NCBI RefSeq assembly: GCF_025144465.1 | Contig: NZ_CP083553.1 | Coordinates: 1,858,001-1,922,000, forward strand | Reading direction: 5' to 3' | Source: Leisingera sp. S132 | Lineage (GTDB): Bacteria; Pseudomonadota; Alphaproteobacteria; Rhodobacterales; Rhodobacteraceae | DNA length: 64,000 nt | Made by a program: the position numbers and the translations under genes | In this document: positions 27,742 through 35,950 of the stretch, piece by piece | How positions within the stretch are numbered: position 1 is the stretch's first letter | Layout of the letters: every line of letters begins with the position of its first letter | Notes under the pieces: generated by a model | The model's input: only the letters and a program-made list of their open reading frames with translations | The model's database searches: none | Told to the model about the DNA's origin: nothing

Positions 27742-29157
27742 TTACAGCACCCTGACCTGCGGCCTGCGCAGGTTGGCGGCGGGCAGGATGATCAGCTCAT
27801 GCAAGGCCCAGACCAGCGCATCCACCCGGTCGGGCGAGCCGCTGCCGCGGTAGCCCTGCGGGGTCATCTGGCACATCTGGTCCTCCAGCTCTCCCATCCC
27901 CGGCAGGTGAAACACCCGGCCCTGCTCATAGAGCGCAGCCACCGGCTCGGCGCGGGCGGATTTGCCCTTGCGGGCGTGCAGGGCACGGAACGGCACCAGC
28001 GGGTCGGCCTGGCGCAGCACGGTTTCGACCAATGCGCCGCCCTGGTTGACCTCTGCCACCACCCGTTCGGCGCTGTACCGGTCACGGGCGGCGATCACCG
28101 CCTGTGCCCAGGCGAGCGGCCCTACGCCGTGCACGGTGCAATCCGCCAGCACATACGCCTGCCAGTCCTGCGGCGGGCCGTGGGTGACCGCGCCCGCCAC
28201 CACGATGCCGCAGGCATCAGAGCCTTTGCCCGCGCTGACGGCCGGGTCGACGGCGACCACCACCCGGTCCAACGGCGGTGCCTCGACCACTTGGGCCTCC
28301 ACCAGGGCTGCGGTGGTCCAGAGCGCGCCCTGGATATCCGAGAGCATCACCCCGTCGAGCTCCTGCCGGCCCAGCCGGGTGCCCGCATAGCGTGCCCGCA
28401 CCTCCGTCAGGAAGGAGGGCGCGAGATTGGCGCGGTTGGCCTCGGTCGCGGCGTGGGTGGTGACGGTGCTGGGCGAGGCCAGAAGCCGTTTCAGCACGGG
28501 CGCGTTGCGCGGCGTGGTGGTGACGCAGACGCGCGGGTCCTGCCCCAGCCGCAGCGCAAACTGCAGCATGTCCCAGCTCTCCTGCCCTTTGCGCCACTTG
28601 GCCAGCTCATCCGCCCAGGCGGCGTCGAACTGGGGGCCGCGCAGCGCCTCGGGGTCGTGGGCGGAAAACGCCTGCGCCTCGGCGCCGTTGGGCCAGATCA
28701 GCTTGCGCTCCGAGGCTTTCCACTTGGGGCGCCGGTCCGGCGGCGAGCAGGCCAGGATGCCGCTGTCGCCGTGGATCATCACGTCGCGCACCTGGTCATA
28801 GGTTTCGGCCACCAGCGCAATGCGCCGCGCAGTGCCGGGATCATAGGGGCTGGCCCCTTCGGCCAGGGAGCGGACCCATTCGGCCCCTGCCCGCGTCTTG
28901 CCCGCACCGCGGCCGCCCAGGATCACCCAGGCGCGCCAATCCCCGTCCGGAGGGCGCTGGTGCTCCAGCGCCCAGATGTCGAACAGATGCGGCAGCGCGC
29001 AAAGGGTCTTGCGGTCCAGCTCATCCAAGAACAAGCTCAGGATCGAGGGCGGCACGCAGGCGAGAAAGTCCGCGCTCGACAGCTGCGCGCGCCGCGACGG
29101 GATCGAGTTCGTGCTCGGATTTGAGCATGCGGGCGAATTCGGTGCTTTGTTCTGCAA
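27742..29157 (-). CDS. GTA g2: terminase large subunit
   Basis: A 471-residue packaging ATPase/nuclease. The Walker A variant is GGRGAGKTRAGAEW (about residue 80) and the Walker B region is around PQFDAAWADELAKW. The nuclease domain with VVAVDPAVSAGKGSDACGIVVAG starts about residue 300. Opening residues SSADFLACVPPSILSLFLDELDRKTLCALPHLFDIWALEHQ match the family. In GTAs this enzyme packages random host DNA by headful packaging. It overlaps the end of g1 by about 137 bases if ATG 29157 is used; an internal start (about 29080, before SSADFLAC) would still overlap slightly, so the true start is uncertain. Confidence 0.93.
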   Translation of the reverse strand: MQNKAPNSPACSNPSTNSIPSRRAQLSSADFLACVPPSILSLFLDELDRKTLCALPHLFDIWALEHQRPPDGDWRAWVILGGRGAGKTRAGAEWVRSLAEGASPYDPGTARRIALVAETYDQVRDVMIHGDSGILACSPPDRRPKWKASERKLIWPNGAEAQAFSAHDPEALRGPQFDAAWADELAKWRKGQESWDMLQFALRLGQDPRVCVTTTPRNAPVLKRLLASPSTVTTHAATEANRANLAPSFLTEVRARYAGTRLGRQELDGVMLSDIQGALWTTAALVEAQVVEAPPLDRVVVAVDPAVSAGKGSDACGIVVAGAVTHGPPQDWQAYVLADCTVHGVGPLAWAQAVIAARDRYSAERVVAEVNQGGALVETVLRQADPLVPFRALHARKGKSARAEPVAALYEQGRVFHLPGMGELEDQMCQMTPQGYRGSGSPDRVDALVWALHELIILPAANLRRPQVRVL

Positions 29158-29428
29158 TGACTTTCTCCACTTTCTGGCAATCCCGGATCAGGCCTTCGAG
29201 ACGGCTGATCTGGGCCTTGGCGCCGGTGACTTCGTCACCGCCGGTGGTTTCAAGCTGCTCCCGTAGCTCCTCCGCCGCGTTGCGCAGGCGGTGCATGCTC
29301 TCCTGCAGGGACCGCAGGAGATCGGCGGTGTAATGCACCTGCCGCTTCAGGAGGGCACCGCCGTCCTGCTCTGGCGTCTGGCACAGTTCTGAGTGGCCCG
29401 GTTCCGGGCCATTGGTCTGATGTGTCAT
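29021..29428 (-). CDS. GTA g1: terminase small subunit
   Basis: A 135-residue, mostly helical protein (LLKRQVHYTADLLRSLQESMHRLRNAAEELREQLETTGG...ISRLEGLIRDCQKVEKVI). ATG 29428 is chosen as it lies downstream of the predicted promoter; the frame is open to 29530 through a GTG. The position as first gene of the cluster and the coiled-coil composition identify it as the GTA g1 product, which works with g2 in packaging. Unlike phage small terminases, the Rhodobacter protein does not recognise a specific site. Confidence 0.85.
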   Translation of the reverse strand: MTHQTNGPEPGHSELCQTPEQDGGALLKRQVHYTADLLRSLQESMHRLRNAAEELREQLETTGGDEVTGAKAQISRLEGLIRDCQKVEKVIAEQSTEFARMLKSEHELDPVAARAAVERGLSRLRAALDPELVLG

Positions 29429-29532
29429 GGGATGCTCTGCCTCATGCGTTTTTTGTCCGCACGAGAGAAAGACAGGACGGCCGCCGGCGGAGGGGTCCGG
29501 GGCCGTCCATGTTTCTTCCAGCTGCACCACAA

Positions 29533-29595
29533 CCTTTACGCGATTTCAGTGTAAAAGTCAAGGTTTACGGGAGGGGGTGCGTACGGTGGGTACGC
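29533..29595 (-). promoter_or_regulatory. Candidate GTA g1 promoter with inverted-repeat operator
   Basis: On the minus strand TTGACT (29561-29556), a 17-base spacer and TAAAGG (29538-29533) form a sigma-70-like promoter, with transcription expected near 29526. The perfect inverted repeat GCGTAC-GGTGG-GTACGC (29579-29595) is centred about 61 bases upstream of that start, a classic class I activator position. The same sequence with one change occurs upstream of g3. Confidence 0.6.
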
Positions 29596-29722
29596 AACGG
29601 GCAATGGCCTGCAAACGCTGGAAGGCTGCCGTTAAGGCACCGTAAAAGGCTAAACCCTATTTAAATCTTTACCAGCTATTTCCTGCTTCAGGACGCGTGA
29701 TGACTGAAAAGGAATACATGGA

Positions 29723-30955
29723 ATGACCTTTACAGACCGACGGATTGAGCTGCGTCCGGCAAATGGCGAAGCCCCCTTTGCGCTCGATGAGATCTTCTTC
29801 TCGCGCACCGATGACCGCGGTGTGATCAAAACCGGCAATGACATCTTCCGCCGGGTCTCCGGCTTTGATTGGGATTCCCTTTTGGGTGCGCCGCATAAGA
29901 TCATCCGCCATCCGGACATGCCGCGCGGTGTGTTTCAGCTGTTCTGGGACATCATCCAGAACGGGGATTTTATCGGCGCCTATGTGAAGAACAAGGCAAA
30001 GGACGGATTGTATTACTGGGTGTTCGCTGTGGTTGTGCCCTGCGAAGACGGATATCTTTCCGTCCGCATCAAACCGAGCAGCAGCCTGTTTGCCACCGTG
30101 AAGCAGGGCTACTGCGACCTCTTGAAGGCTGAGCAGGACGATGGCCTGAGTCCTGAGGAAAGCCGGGACAACCTGCTGGCCTGGCTGGCGGGTATGGGCT
30201 TTGCCTCCTACCGCGAATTTGCCGCGCACGCCTTAAGCGAAGAATTGGAAAGCCGGGACGCGGGCCTTGGGTCAGCGCCGGATATGACAATACGCGGACT
30301 GCGGCAGAAGCTGAAAAACTCTGAGGTGCTTGTCACCGAGACCAAAGGGCTGATTGACGACTTTTCCGCCATGCGGACCATTCCGCATAACCTGCGCGTG
30401 ATTGCGTCGCGGATTGAACCTGCTGGCGGGCCGGTGACTGTTCTGTCGCAGAACTACGGGTCGATGTCGCGTGAGATGTCGACCTGGTTCTCCACCCATG
30501 TGATGGGCGAGGACAGCAATTTCGCGAAGATAAAGGACCTGGTCAATCAGGGCCTGTTTGTGGAAGGCATGGCCCGCATCCTGACCGAGTGCGACGGCCA
30601 GCTCCAGCGCGAGCGGCGGAGCCTGGGCGGAATTGACCTGAGCGCCGAACAGGACATCCTCAGCCAGCTGACCCAGGCGCAGGTGGCGAGCGCCCGGATG
30701 GAGCTGAAGGAAGTTGACAGGGAAGCCGAGCGGATCACCCGCGCTTGCGAAACAATGCGGCGGCAGTTCCTGGGCCTCAGTTCCACCCGGGTGTTGTGCA
30801 AGATCGAAAGCGCCCGGCTGCCGCGGGACGGCGCAACACTGTCCGATATCATTGACCAGCTGGGCTCCTTCCAGGAGCGGATTTCGCGGCGGCTGGACAA
30901 GATTTCTCATCTCTGCGCAGAGATCCGGGAGCTGAAGCAAGAAAAGGCAGCCTAG
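29723..30955 (+). CDS. PAS-domain sensor with degenerate chemoreceptor-like signalling region
   Basis: A 410-residue cytoplasmic protein. An Aer-like PAS domain (about residues 20-125: FFSRTDDRGVIKTGNDIFRRVSGFDWDSLLGAPHKIIRHPDMPRGVFQLFWD) is typical of redox or small-ligand sensing, and the HPDMP loop is the Aer/FAD-type signature. Then comes a long coiled-coil region. At about 220-260, IPHNLRVIASRIEPAGGPVTVLSQNYGSMSREM resembles the methyl-accepting chemotaxis hairpin (NLRLLALNAxIEAA...) but with a Pro/Gly-rich replacement at the tip. No membrane helix or output enzyme. It is divergent from GTA g1, and its promoter shares that intergenic region. Confidence 0.85.
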   Translation: MTFTDRRIELRPANGEAPFALDEIFFSRTDDRGVIKTGNDIFRRVSGFDWDSLLGAPHKIIRHPDMPRGVFQLFWDIIQNGDFIGAYVKNKAKDGLYYWVFAVVVPCEDGYLSVRIKPSSSLFATVKQGYCDLLKAEQDDGLSPEESRDNLLAWLAGMGFASYREFAAHALSEELESRDAGLGSAPDMTIRGLRQKLKNSEVLVTETKGLIDDFSAMRTIPHNLRVIASRIEPAGGPVTVLSQNYGSMSREMSTWFSTHVMGEDSNFAKIKDLVNQGLFVEGMARILTECDGQLQRERRSLGGIDLSAEQDILSQLTQAQVASARMELKEVDREAERITRACETMRRQFLGLSSTRVLCKIESARLPRDGATLSDIIDQLGSFQERISRRLDKISHLCAEIRELKQEKAA

Positions 30956-30962
30956 ACACGGG

Positions 30963-31050
30963 AAAGGCGCCTGTTGGCGCTTCCCTGTTACTTTCCGCAC
31001 TGAAGCGGAAAACACGTGTTCTCCGAGCCGGAACCTGCGCAGGTTTCCGG
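30963..31050 (+). repeat. Terminator plus CACGTG-palindrome module, copy 1
   Basis: After the PAS gene come a hairpin GCGCC/GGCGC followed by TTCCCTGT, then the near-palindrome GGAAAACACGTGTTCTCC (31008-31025), then a second hairpin CCGGAA.../...TTCCGG (31028-31050). The same series occurs after the next plus-strand gene (31841-31955). Confidence 0.7.
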
Positions 31051-31399
31051 TGCTTGGCCAGCTGACTGCTGCCAGGCTTCGTTCAAGCGCCATCAGGCGG
31101 CTTGCCCCGCCATGACACAACCTTTGCGGGTTCAAACTGCAGTCTTAAGAGGTTGCGTAAGACGCGCGCACGGCGGGCTCGCATCGGGGCAACGCGGCGC
31201 CGGTTCAGTACGGAAAGAACCCGCAACCTCCTATGCACCTGTAGAACGGGGATTATTCCTCGACTTCCAAGGCATAAGGTGAATCAAATGGTGTGAAACT
31301 ATCGCGGAATCCACCTTCCGAATCCACAATTATGAGTTGTACGTTCAGCCTTGCACCAAGCTGTGCATCACTGTCTCAATCAATTGCGAGGAACACCAG
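31051..31399. other. Gene-free stretch upstream of the orphan protein
   Basis: About 350 bases of mixed composition without a convincing reading frame. Short overlapping open frames here have no ribosome site. It must hold the promoter of the gene at 31400, but I cannot point to a clear -35/-10 pair. Confidence 0.5.
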
Positions 31400-31798
31400 A
31401 TGGGTTGGAAAAGCTACCAGATCGCCACTGCACAAGAGTCGACACCTGTTCCGGGCGACGCCGGCAAGATCTTCTATGATGCCACGCTGCACTATGTTTC
31501 CATTCCCGAGGGAGCGACAATCGTGATGTCCGGCGGCCCGAGCGGCGAAGGCGAAACCTCGGTTGACGATGTGGTCAACCTGACCCTGACCGACCAGAAT
31601 GACAAAACCAACACTGCAACTTACACGCATGATTACAGCAACGGCTGCTCCGGCGTGGTGACACCGATGCAGCCGCAGGATCTGACATCGCAGTTCAGTG
31701 CGCTGTCCGGCAAGACCGTGAAGGCGACGATTGAGTTCTACGACAAATGCGGCGGCTATCAGAGCGGATCGAACTTCTACATCTGTATTTACACCTGA
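31400..31798 (+). CDS. Hypothetical protein, beta-rich, flanked by palindrome modules
   Basis: 132 residues from ATG 31400, with AGGA 7 bases upstream; the frame runs back to a TTG at 31337. I do not recognise it. There is no signal peptide or membrane helix. The pattern of short alternating strands (KIFYDATLHYVSIPEGATIVMSGG, NLTLTDQNDKTNTATYTHDYSNG, TVKATIEFYDKCGGYQSGSNFYICIY) suggests a beta-sandwich, with three Cys in the second half. Two copies of the same terminator/palindrome module flank the gene at 30963 and 31841. Confidence 0.6.
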   Translation: MGWKSYQIATAQESTPVPGDAGKIFYDATLHYVSIPEGATIVMSGGPSGEGETSVDDVVNLTLTDQNDKTNTATYTHDYSNGCSGVVTPMQPQDLTSQFSALSGKTVKATIEFYDKCGGYQSGSNFYICIYT

Positions 31799-31840
31799 CC
31801 GCAGCACACACCCCGGAGGAAGTACCCGGATGCAAAAAAG

Positions 31841-31955
31841 GGCGCCAACCGGCGCCCTTCCCTGTGTCTGCCCTGCCCCGCAGACCGTTTCCCGGCGCGG
31901 GAAACGGCTCGGAAAACACGTGTTTTCCGGGCCGGAATTCGCGTCGAATTCCGGC
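31841..31955. repeat. Terminator plus CACGTG-palindrome module, copy 2
   Basis: Hairpin GGGCGCC/GGCGCCC with TTCCCTGT, then the perfect palindrome GGAAAACACGTGTTTTCC (31911-31928), then GCCGGAATTCG/CGAATTCCGGC (31931-31955). It lies between the orphan gene and the convergent mltG stop. Confidence 0.75.
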
Positions 31956-31961
31956 GTCCGG

Positions 31962-33119
31962 TCAGTTGTTCTGCTGCTGCTCGGCCTCGATCTCGCGCCA
32001 TTTGGCGACGTTGGCGTTGTGCTCGTCCAGCGTCTCGGCAAAGGCGTGGCCGCCGGTGCCGTCGGCGACGAAGAACACGTAATTGGTGGTCTCCGGGTTC
32101 ACCGCCGCCTCCAGGCTGGCAAGGCCGGGGTTGGCGATCGGCGTCGGCGGCAGGCCCTCGATCACATAGGTGTTCCAGGGGGTGGCCTTGCGCAGCTCGC
32201 TTTGGCGCAGGCCGCGGCCCAGGACGCCCTCGCCCTTGGTAACGCCATAGATCACCGTCGGGTCGGTCTGCAGGCGCATGCCGCGGTTCAGGCGGTTGGT
32301 GAAGACCGAAGCCACCATGCCGCGTTCCTCGGCGACGCCGGTTTCCTTCTCGATGATCGAGGCAAGGATCAGCATTTCCTCAGGGCTGGAGACAGCGGCA
32401 TCGCTGGCGCGGCCTTCCCAGGCGGCGTTGATGCGCAGCTGCTGGCGCTCCTGCATCTCGGCCAGCACGGAGGCGCGCTGGGTTCCTGGTGTGACCTCAT
32501 AGCTGTCGGGTGCCAGCAGGCCCTCTGCCGGGCGGTCGCCCGGTTCGCCGTCCAGCACGTCCATCGCTTTCAGCGCTTCGACCACCTGCCAGCTGGTCAC
32601 GCCCTCGGCCAGCGCGATGCGGTAGCGGGTGTCGGCCTGCCGGCGGGTCTCGGTGTACTCAGACGGCACCTCCCCCTCGCCAAGGACGAACTCGGCCTTT
32701 TCCACGAACTTGCTGGTTGCCGGGTCCAGTTCGCGCACCTCGGCCTGGGTGCGGGTCACGCCAATGCGGTAGACGATCTCGGTGCCGCAGGTGGAGGCGC
32801 CGGAATGGGTGATCTCATCAACGATCCGCTCCATCGAGCTGCCCGGCTCCACCAGGAAGCTGCCGGCCTTCAGCTGGCCGGTCTTCTCGCTGTATTTGGC
32901 GCCAAGGCGGAAGATGGTGCCGGAGGAGACCGCGCCCTGCGATTCCAGGTCGCGGCTGACGCGGGCCATGTTGGAGCCGCGATCCACGCGCAGGCAGATC
33001 GCGGTGTCCAGCGGACCCTCGGCCTTGTACTGCGACTGGCCCCACAGGATGAGGCCGCCCAGCAGGAACAGGGCGGCGATCAGGACCGTCAGCATGTTGG
33101 AGGCGAGGCTGCGCCACAT
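31962..33119 (-). CDS. mltG: Endolytic murein transglycosylase MltG
   Basis: A 385-residue YceG-like enzyme that cleaves nascent glycan strands and may act as a terminator of peptidoglycan synthesis. An N-terminal membrane anchor (about residues 7-27) precedes a LysM-like region, and the catalytic Glu is in MLILASIIEKETG. The C terminus has GLPPTPIANPGLASLEAAVNPETTNYVFFVADGTGGHAFAETLDEHN, the family end signature. Its ATG shares one base with the fabF stop (TGATG), so the two are translationally coupled. Confidence 0.96.
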   Translation of the reverse strand: MWRSLASNMLTVLIAALFLLGGLILWGQSQYKAEGPLDTAICLRVDRGSNMARVSRDLESQGAVSSGTIFRLGAKYSEKTGQLKAGSFLVEPGSSMERIVDEITHSGASTCGTEIVYRIGVTRTQAEVRELDPATSKFVEKAEFVLGEGEVPSEYTETRRQADTRYRIALAEGVTSWQVVEALKAMDVLDGEPGDRPAEGLLAPDSYEVTPGTQRASVLAEMQERQQLRINAAWEGRASDAAVSSPEEMLILASIIEKETGVAEERGMVASVFTNRLNRGMRLQTDPTVIYGVTKGEGVLGRGLRQSELRKATPWNTYVIEGLPPTPIANPGLASLEAAVNPETTNYVFFVADGTGGHAFAETLDEHNANVAKWREIEAEQQQNN

Positions 33120-34384
33120 CAGTCAGGTTTCCCGAACAGAACCGATGCGTTGGTGCCGCCGAAGCCAAAGGAGTTCGACAGGGCCACATTGATCTTGCGC
33201 TCACGCTTGGCGTTGGGGGCCAGGTCGACCGGGGTTTCTACCGCGGGGTTGTCGAGGTTGATGGTCGGCGGCGCCACCTGGTCGCGGATCGCCAGGATCG
33301 AGAAGATCGCCTCAATCGCGCCGGCAGCGCCCAGCAGGTGGCCGGTGGCGGATTTGGTCGAGGACATGGTGACATTGCCCGCGTGATCGCCCAGCAGCCG
33401 TTCGACCGCGCCCAGTTCGATGGTGTCCGCCATGGTCGAGGTGCCGTGGGCGTTGATGTAGTCGATGGCGGAGGCGTCCAGCCCTGCGTTGGCCAGGGCC
33501 GCCTTCATCGAGCGTTCGCCGCCCTCGCCGTCCTCGGAGGGGGCGGTGATGTGGTAGGCGTCGCCCGACAGGCCGTAGCCTAGAACCTCGGCATAGATTT
33601 TGGCGCCGCGGGCCTTGGCGTGCTCGTAGTCTTCCAGCACCACGATGCCGGCGCCCTCGCCCATCACGAATCCGTCGCGGTCGGCATCATAGGGGCGCGA
33701 GGCCTTGGTGGGGTCGTCAGCGCGTTTGGTGGACAGCGCCTTGCAGGCGTTGAAGCCGGCAATGCCAATCTCGCAGATCGCCGCCTCTGCACCGCCTGCG
33801 ATCATCACATCGGCGTCGCCGGATTTGATCAGACGGGCCGCGTCGCCAATGGCGTGGGCGCCGGTCGAGCAGGCGGTCACGACAGAGTGGTTCGGGCCCT
33901 TGAAGCCGAAGCGGATCGAGACCTGGCCGGAGATCAGGTTGATCAGCGCGCCGGGGATGAAGAACGGCGACACCCGGCGGGGGCCTTTCTCCTTGATCAT
34001 CACCGCGGTGTCGGCGATCGAGCTGAGGCCGCCGATGCCGGAGCCGATCATCACGCCGGTGCGCAGGCGGCTTTCCTCATCCTCGGGCGTCCAGCCGGCG
34101 TCGCGCACGGCCATGTCGGCGGCAGCGATGCCATACAGGATGAAGTCATCGATCTTCTTCTGTTCTTTCTTGATGACCCAGTCATCGGGGTTGAAGGTGC
34201 CCTCGGAGCCATCGCCGCGCGGAACCTCGCAGGCATAGGTCGTGGTGACGCCGCTTGCCTCGGCATCAAACAGGGTGATGGGGCCGGCACCCGACTGTCC
34301 ATCCAGCAACCGGGACCAGGTTTCTTCGACTCCGCTGGCCAGCGGGGTGACCAGGCCCAGTCCGGTGACTACTACTCGGCGCAT
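33119..34384 (-). CDS. fabF: Beta-ketoacyl-ACP synthase II
   Basis: A 421-residue condensing enzyme of fatty acid elongation. ATG 34384 (RRVVVTGLGLVTPLASGVEETW) follows AGGAG. The catalytic triad is Cys in VTACSTGAHAIG, His in NAHGTSTMADT and His in SSTKSATGHLLGAAG. It extends malonyl-ACP units. First gene of the fabF-mltG pair; the usual upstream partner acpP lies 3.6 kb away, beyond two PilZ genes and a HisA-like gene. Confidence 0.97.
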   Translation of the reverse strand: MRRVVVTGLGLVTPLASGVEETWSRLLDGQSGAGPITLFDAEASGVTTTYACEVPRGDGSEGTFNPDDWVIKKEQKKIDDFILYGIAAADMAVRDAGWTPEDEESRLRTGVMIGSGIGGLSSIADTAVMIKEKGPRRVSPFFIPGALINLISGQVSIRFGFKGPNHSVVTACSTGAHAIGDAARLIKSGDADVMIAGGAEAAICEIGIAGFNACKALSTKRADDPTKASRPYDADRDGFVMGEGAGIVVLEDYEHAKARGAKIYAEVLGYGLSGDAYHITAPSEDGEGGERSMKAALANAGLDASAIDYINAHGTSTMADTIELGAVERLLGDHAGNVTMSSTKSATGHLLGAAGAIEAIFSILAIRDQVAPPTINLDNPAVETPVDLAPNAKRERKINVALSNSFGFGGTNASVLFGKPD

Positions 34385-34420
34385 TCCTTGCTCTCCTATG
34401 CCTCGGCAATCCGTCCGTTC

Positions 34421-34449
34421 AAATAGCTTGGAATGGCAACCGGGTGCAA
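34421..34449 (-). promoter_or_regulatory. Candidate fabF-mltG promoter
   Basis: On the minus strand TTGCAC (34449-34444), a 17-base spacer and CTATTT (34426-34421), with the start codon about 37 bases downstream of the -10. Confidence 0.5.
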
Positions 34450-34542
34450 GAGCGGGCTGGCCGCCGGTGTGACGCAACGGAAAACAGGCGGTGACGCTAT
34501 TTTTGCGTCACGGGAACGGTTGATTAACGACTCATGCGTAGG

Positions 34543-34638
34543 TTGACTTTATCAAAACGCGAAACTTGGCATCCCGTCCTCGTGGTTTGCCGTAACGGGC
34601 TGGAGCTCTGGGCCATTATGTCTCCAGCCCGTTTTTTT
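34543..34638 (+). ncRNA. Orphan intrinsic terminator, candidate small RNA
   Basis: A very strong terminator, 12-bp stem AACGGGCTGGAG (34594-34605)/CTCCAGCCCGTT (34622-34633) followed by T7, lies on the plus strand between divergent genes with no coding gene before it. TTGACT at 34543 could be a -35, but no good -10 follows. A short transcript of about 60-100 bases is plausible; it might instead be an attenuator in the leader of the PilZ gene at 34795. Confidence 0.4.
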
Positions 34639-34794
34639 GCGTGCCGGATGAGGCTGTGTGTCATTGCCGGGGCGATGATGCCGCGGCGGGGACAGCCTGC
34701 AGTCACATTTCCGCATCAGATGCCTCCGCGTTAACCTCAAATTCGCAACTTTGCGCCAGACTCTCCTTCGGAAATACGTGAGGAATACACTGCC

Positions 34795-35667
34795 ATGCGC
34801 AAATGGCTTCCGACAGCTGCTGTCTTGCTGACCCTGTCCCTGCTGCCCGGACGGGCGGACGCGGCCTGCCCTGTGCATCAGGATCTTTCCGACCTGAACC
34901 GGGCCTCTGCCGGGTTTCTGGGCTATCTTGAGACCGGGCAGAGCCCCTACTACGCGCAGCAGCTGAAAAGCTGGATCGGCGCAAATCCGCCTGCCCCGCT
35001 CAAACAGCGGATGCGGGCTGTCGGGATTCAGCAGGTCGAGGCCGGAACGCTCCGGCTGATGCAGCAAAACACGGTTCTGCTGCAGATCCTGTCCAGCCAG
35101 GGCCGCCAGGCCGCGCTGGAAGGCGCGCGCCATATGGGGATCTTCGAGCTGCAGTCGCAGTACGGCACCCAGGTGGAGGCGCTGCCGTGCGACCAGATCA
35201 AAGAAGAAGGGTTCGGCAGCAAGCTGGTTGCGGTGAGTGCCAGTGATGCCCGCCAGCGCCAGCAGATCATCAACGCCGGCATCGCCTGGGTCTCGTTTCT
35301 GGTGCTGGGCGGCAGCGTGCTGTATTTCCTGGACCGGATCGGCATCCGCAAGATCCGCCGCACCAAACGGTACCCCTGCGCGGTACCGTGCGTGCTGCAG
35401 GCGGGTGAACGGACCGTGCAGGGATATCTTGTCGACCTGAGCCGGGCCGGCGCGAAGGTGCATCCGAACACCCAATGCGACCCCTCCGGCCGGGTGACGC
35501 TGCGCTTTGGCGGCCACATCATGGAAGCCCAGGTGCGCTGGAAGACGGCGGACTACGTGGGCGTGCAGTTCGTCAGCGAGTTCAACTTCATGCAGCTGCA
35601 CCGGCTGCTGGAAGAGTTCCCGATGGAGGACGGCGGCATTCGCGAAGAAGCTCGGCTGGGGCTGTAA
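34795..35667 (+). CDS. PilZ-domain membrane protein, paralogue 1
   Basis: 290 residues with signal peptide MRKWLPTAAVLLTLSLLPGRADA, a helical extracytoplasmic domain with two cysteines (about 25-150), one membrane helix (about 162-182, INAGIAWVSFLVLGGSVLYFL), and a cytoplasmic PilZ domain. PilZ c-di-GMP residues are present: RRTKR (RxxxR) and VDLSRAGAKV (D/NxSxxG). It probably reads c-di-GMP inside and transmits to the periplasm. A stronger leader is followed by the paralogue at 35951. GTTAACC upstream resembles a CtrA half-site. Confidence 0.85.
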   Translation: MRKWLPTAAVLLTLSLLPGRADAACPVHQDLSDLNRASAGFLGYLETGQSPYYAQQLKSWIGANPPAPLKQRMRAVGIQQVEAGTLRLMQQNTVLLQILSSQGRQAALEGARHMGIFELQSQYGTQVEALPCDQIKEEGFGSKLVAVSASDARQRQQIINAGIAWVSFLVLGGSVLYFLDRIGIRKIRRTKRYPCAVPCVLQAGERTVQGYLVDLSRAGAKVHPNTQCDPSGRVTLRFGGHIMEAQVRWKTADYVGVQFVSEFNFMQLHRLLEEFPMEDGGIREEARLGL

Positions 35668-35950
35668 GCCGCTGCCCCTTCCCTATCCCGGCAGTGGTTT
35701 GGCGACCCTGCTGCCGGCCATTGAACTGGCCTGCAGCTTCTGACTGAGGCCCCTTTTGCCTGGCAGTCTTCTCAGCGTCCCGCAACCATTGCACATCCCG
35801 CGAAGCCGCGCCGCATGCGCGGCTTTCGCTTTTATGGCGAATTAACTCCACCAATAGGCGTCATTAATCAATGCTGATGCAGCCCATGGTAGATTGCACT
35901 GGATATTTCCACGGGCCGTTGTGGCCCCAGCTGAAAGGCGCGTCTCATTG

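Noticed and set aside
14435-29530. Prophage
   Set aside because: No integrase, repressor, replication or attachment site; gene order is that of a GTA.
34534-34734. 66-codon plus-strand frame over the orphan terminator
   Set aside because: It would be interrupted by a strong terminator; no ribosome site.
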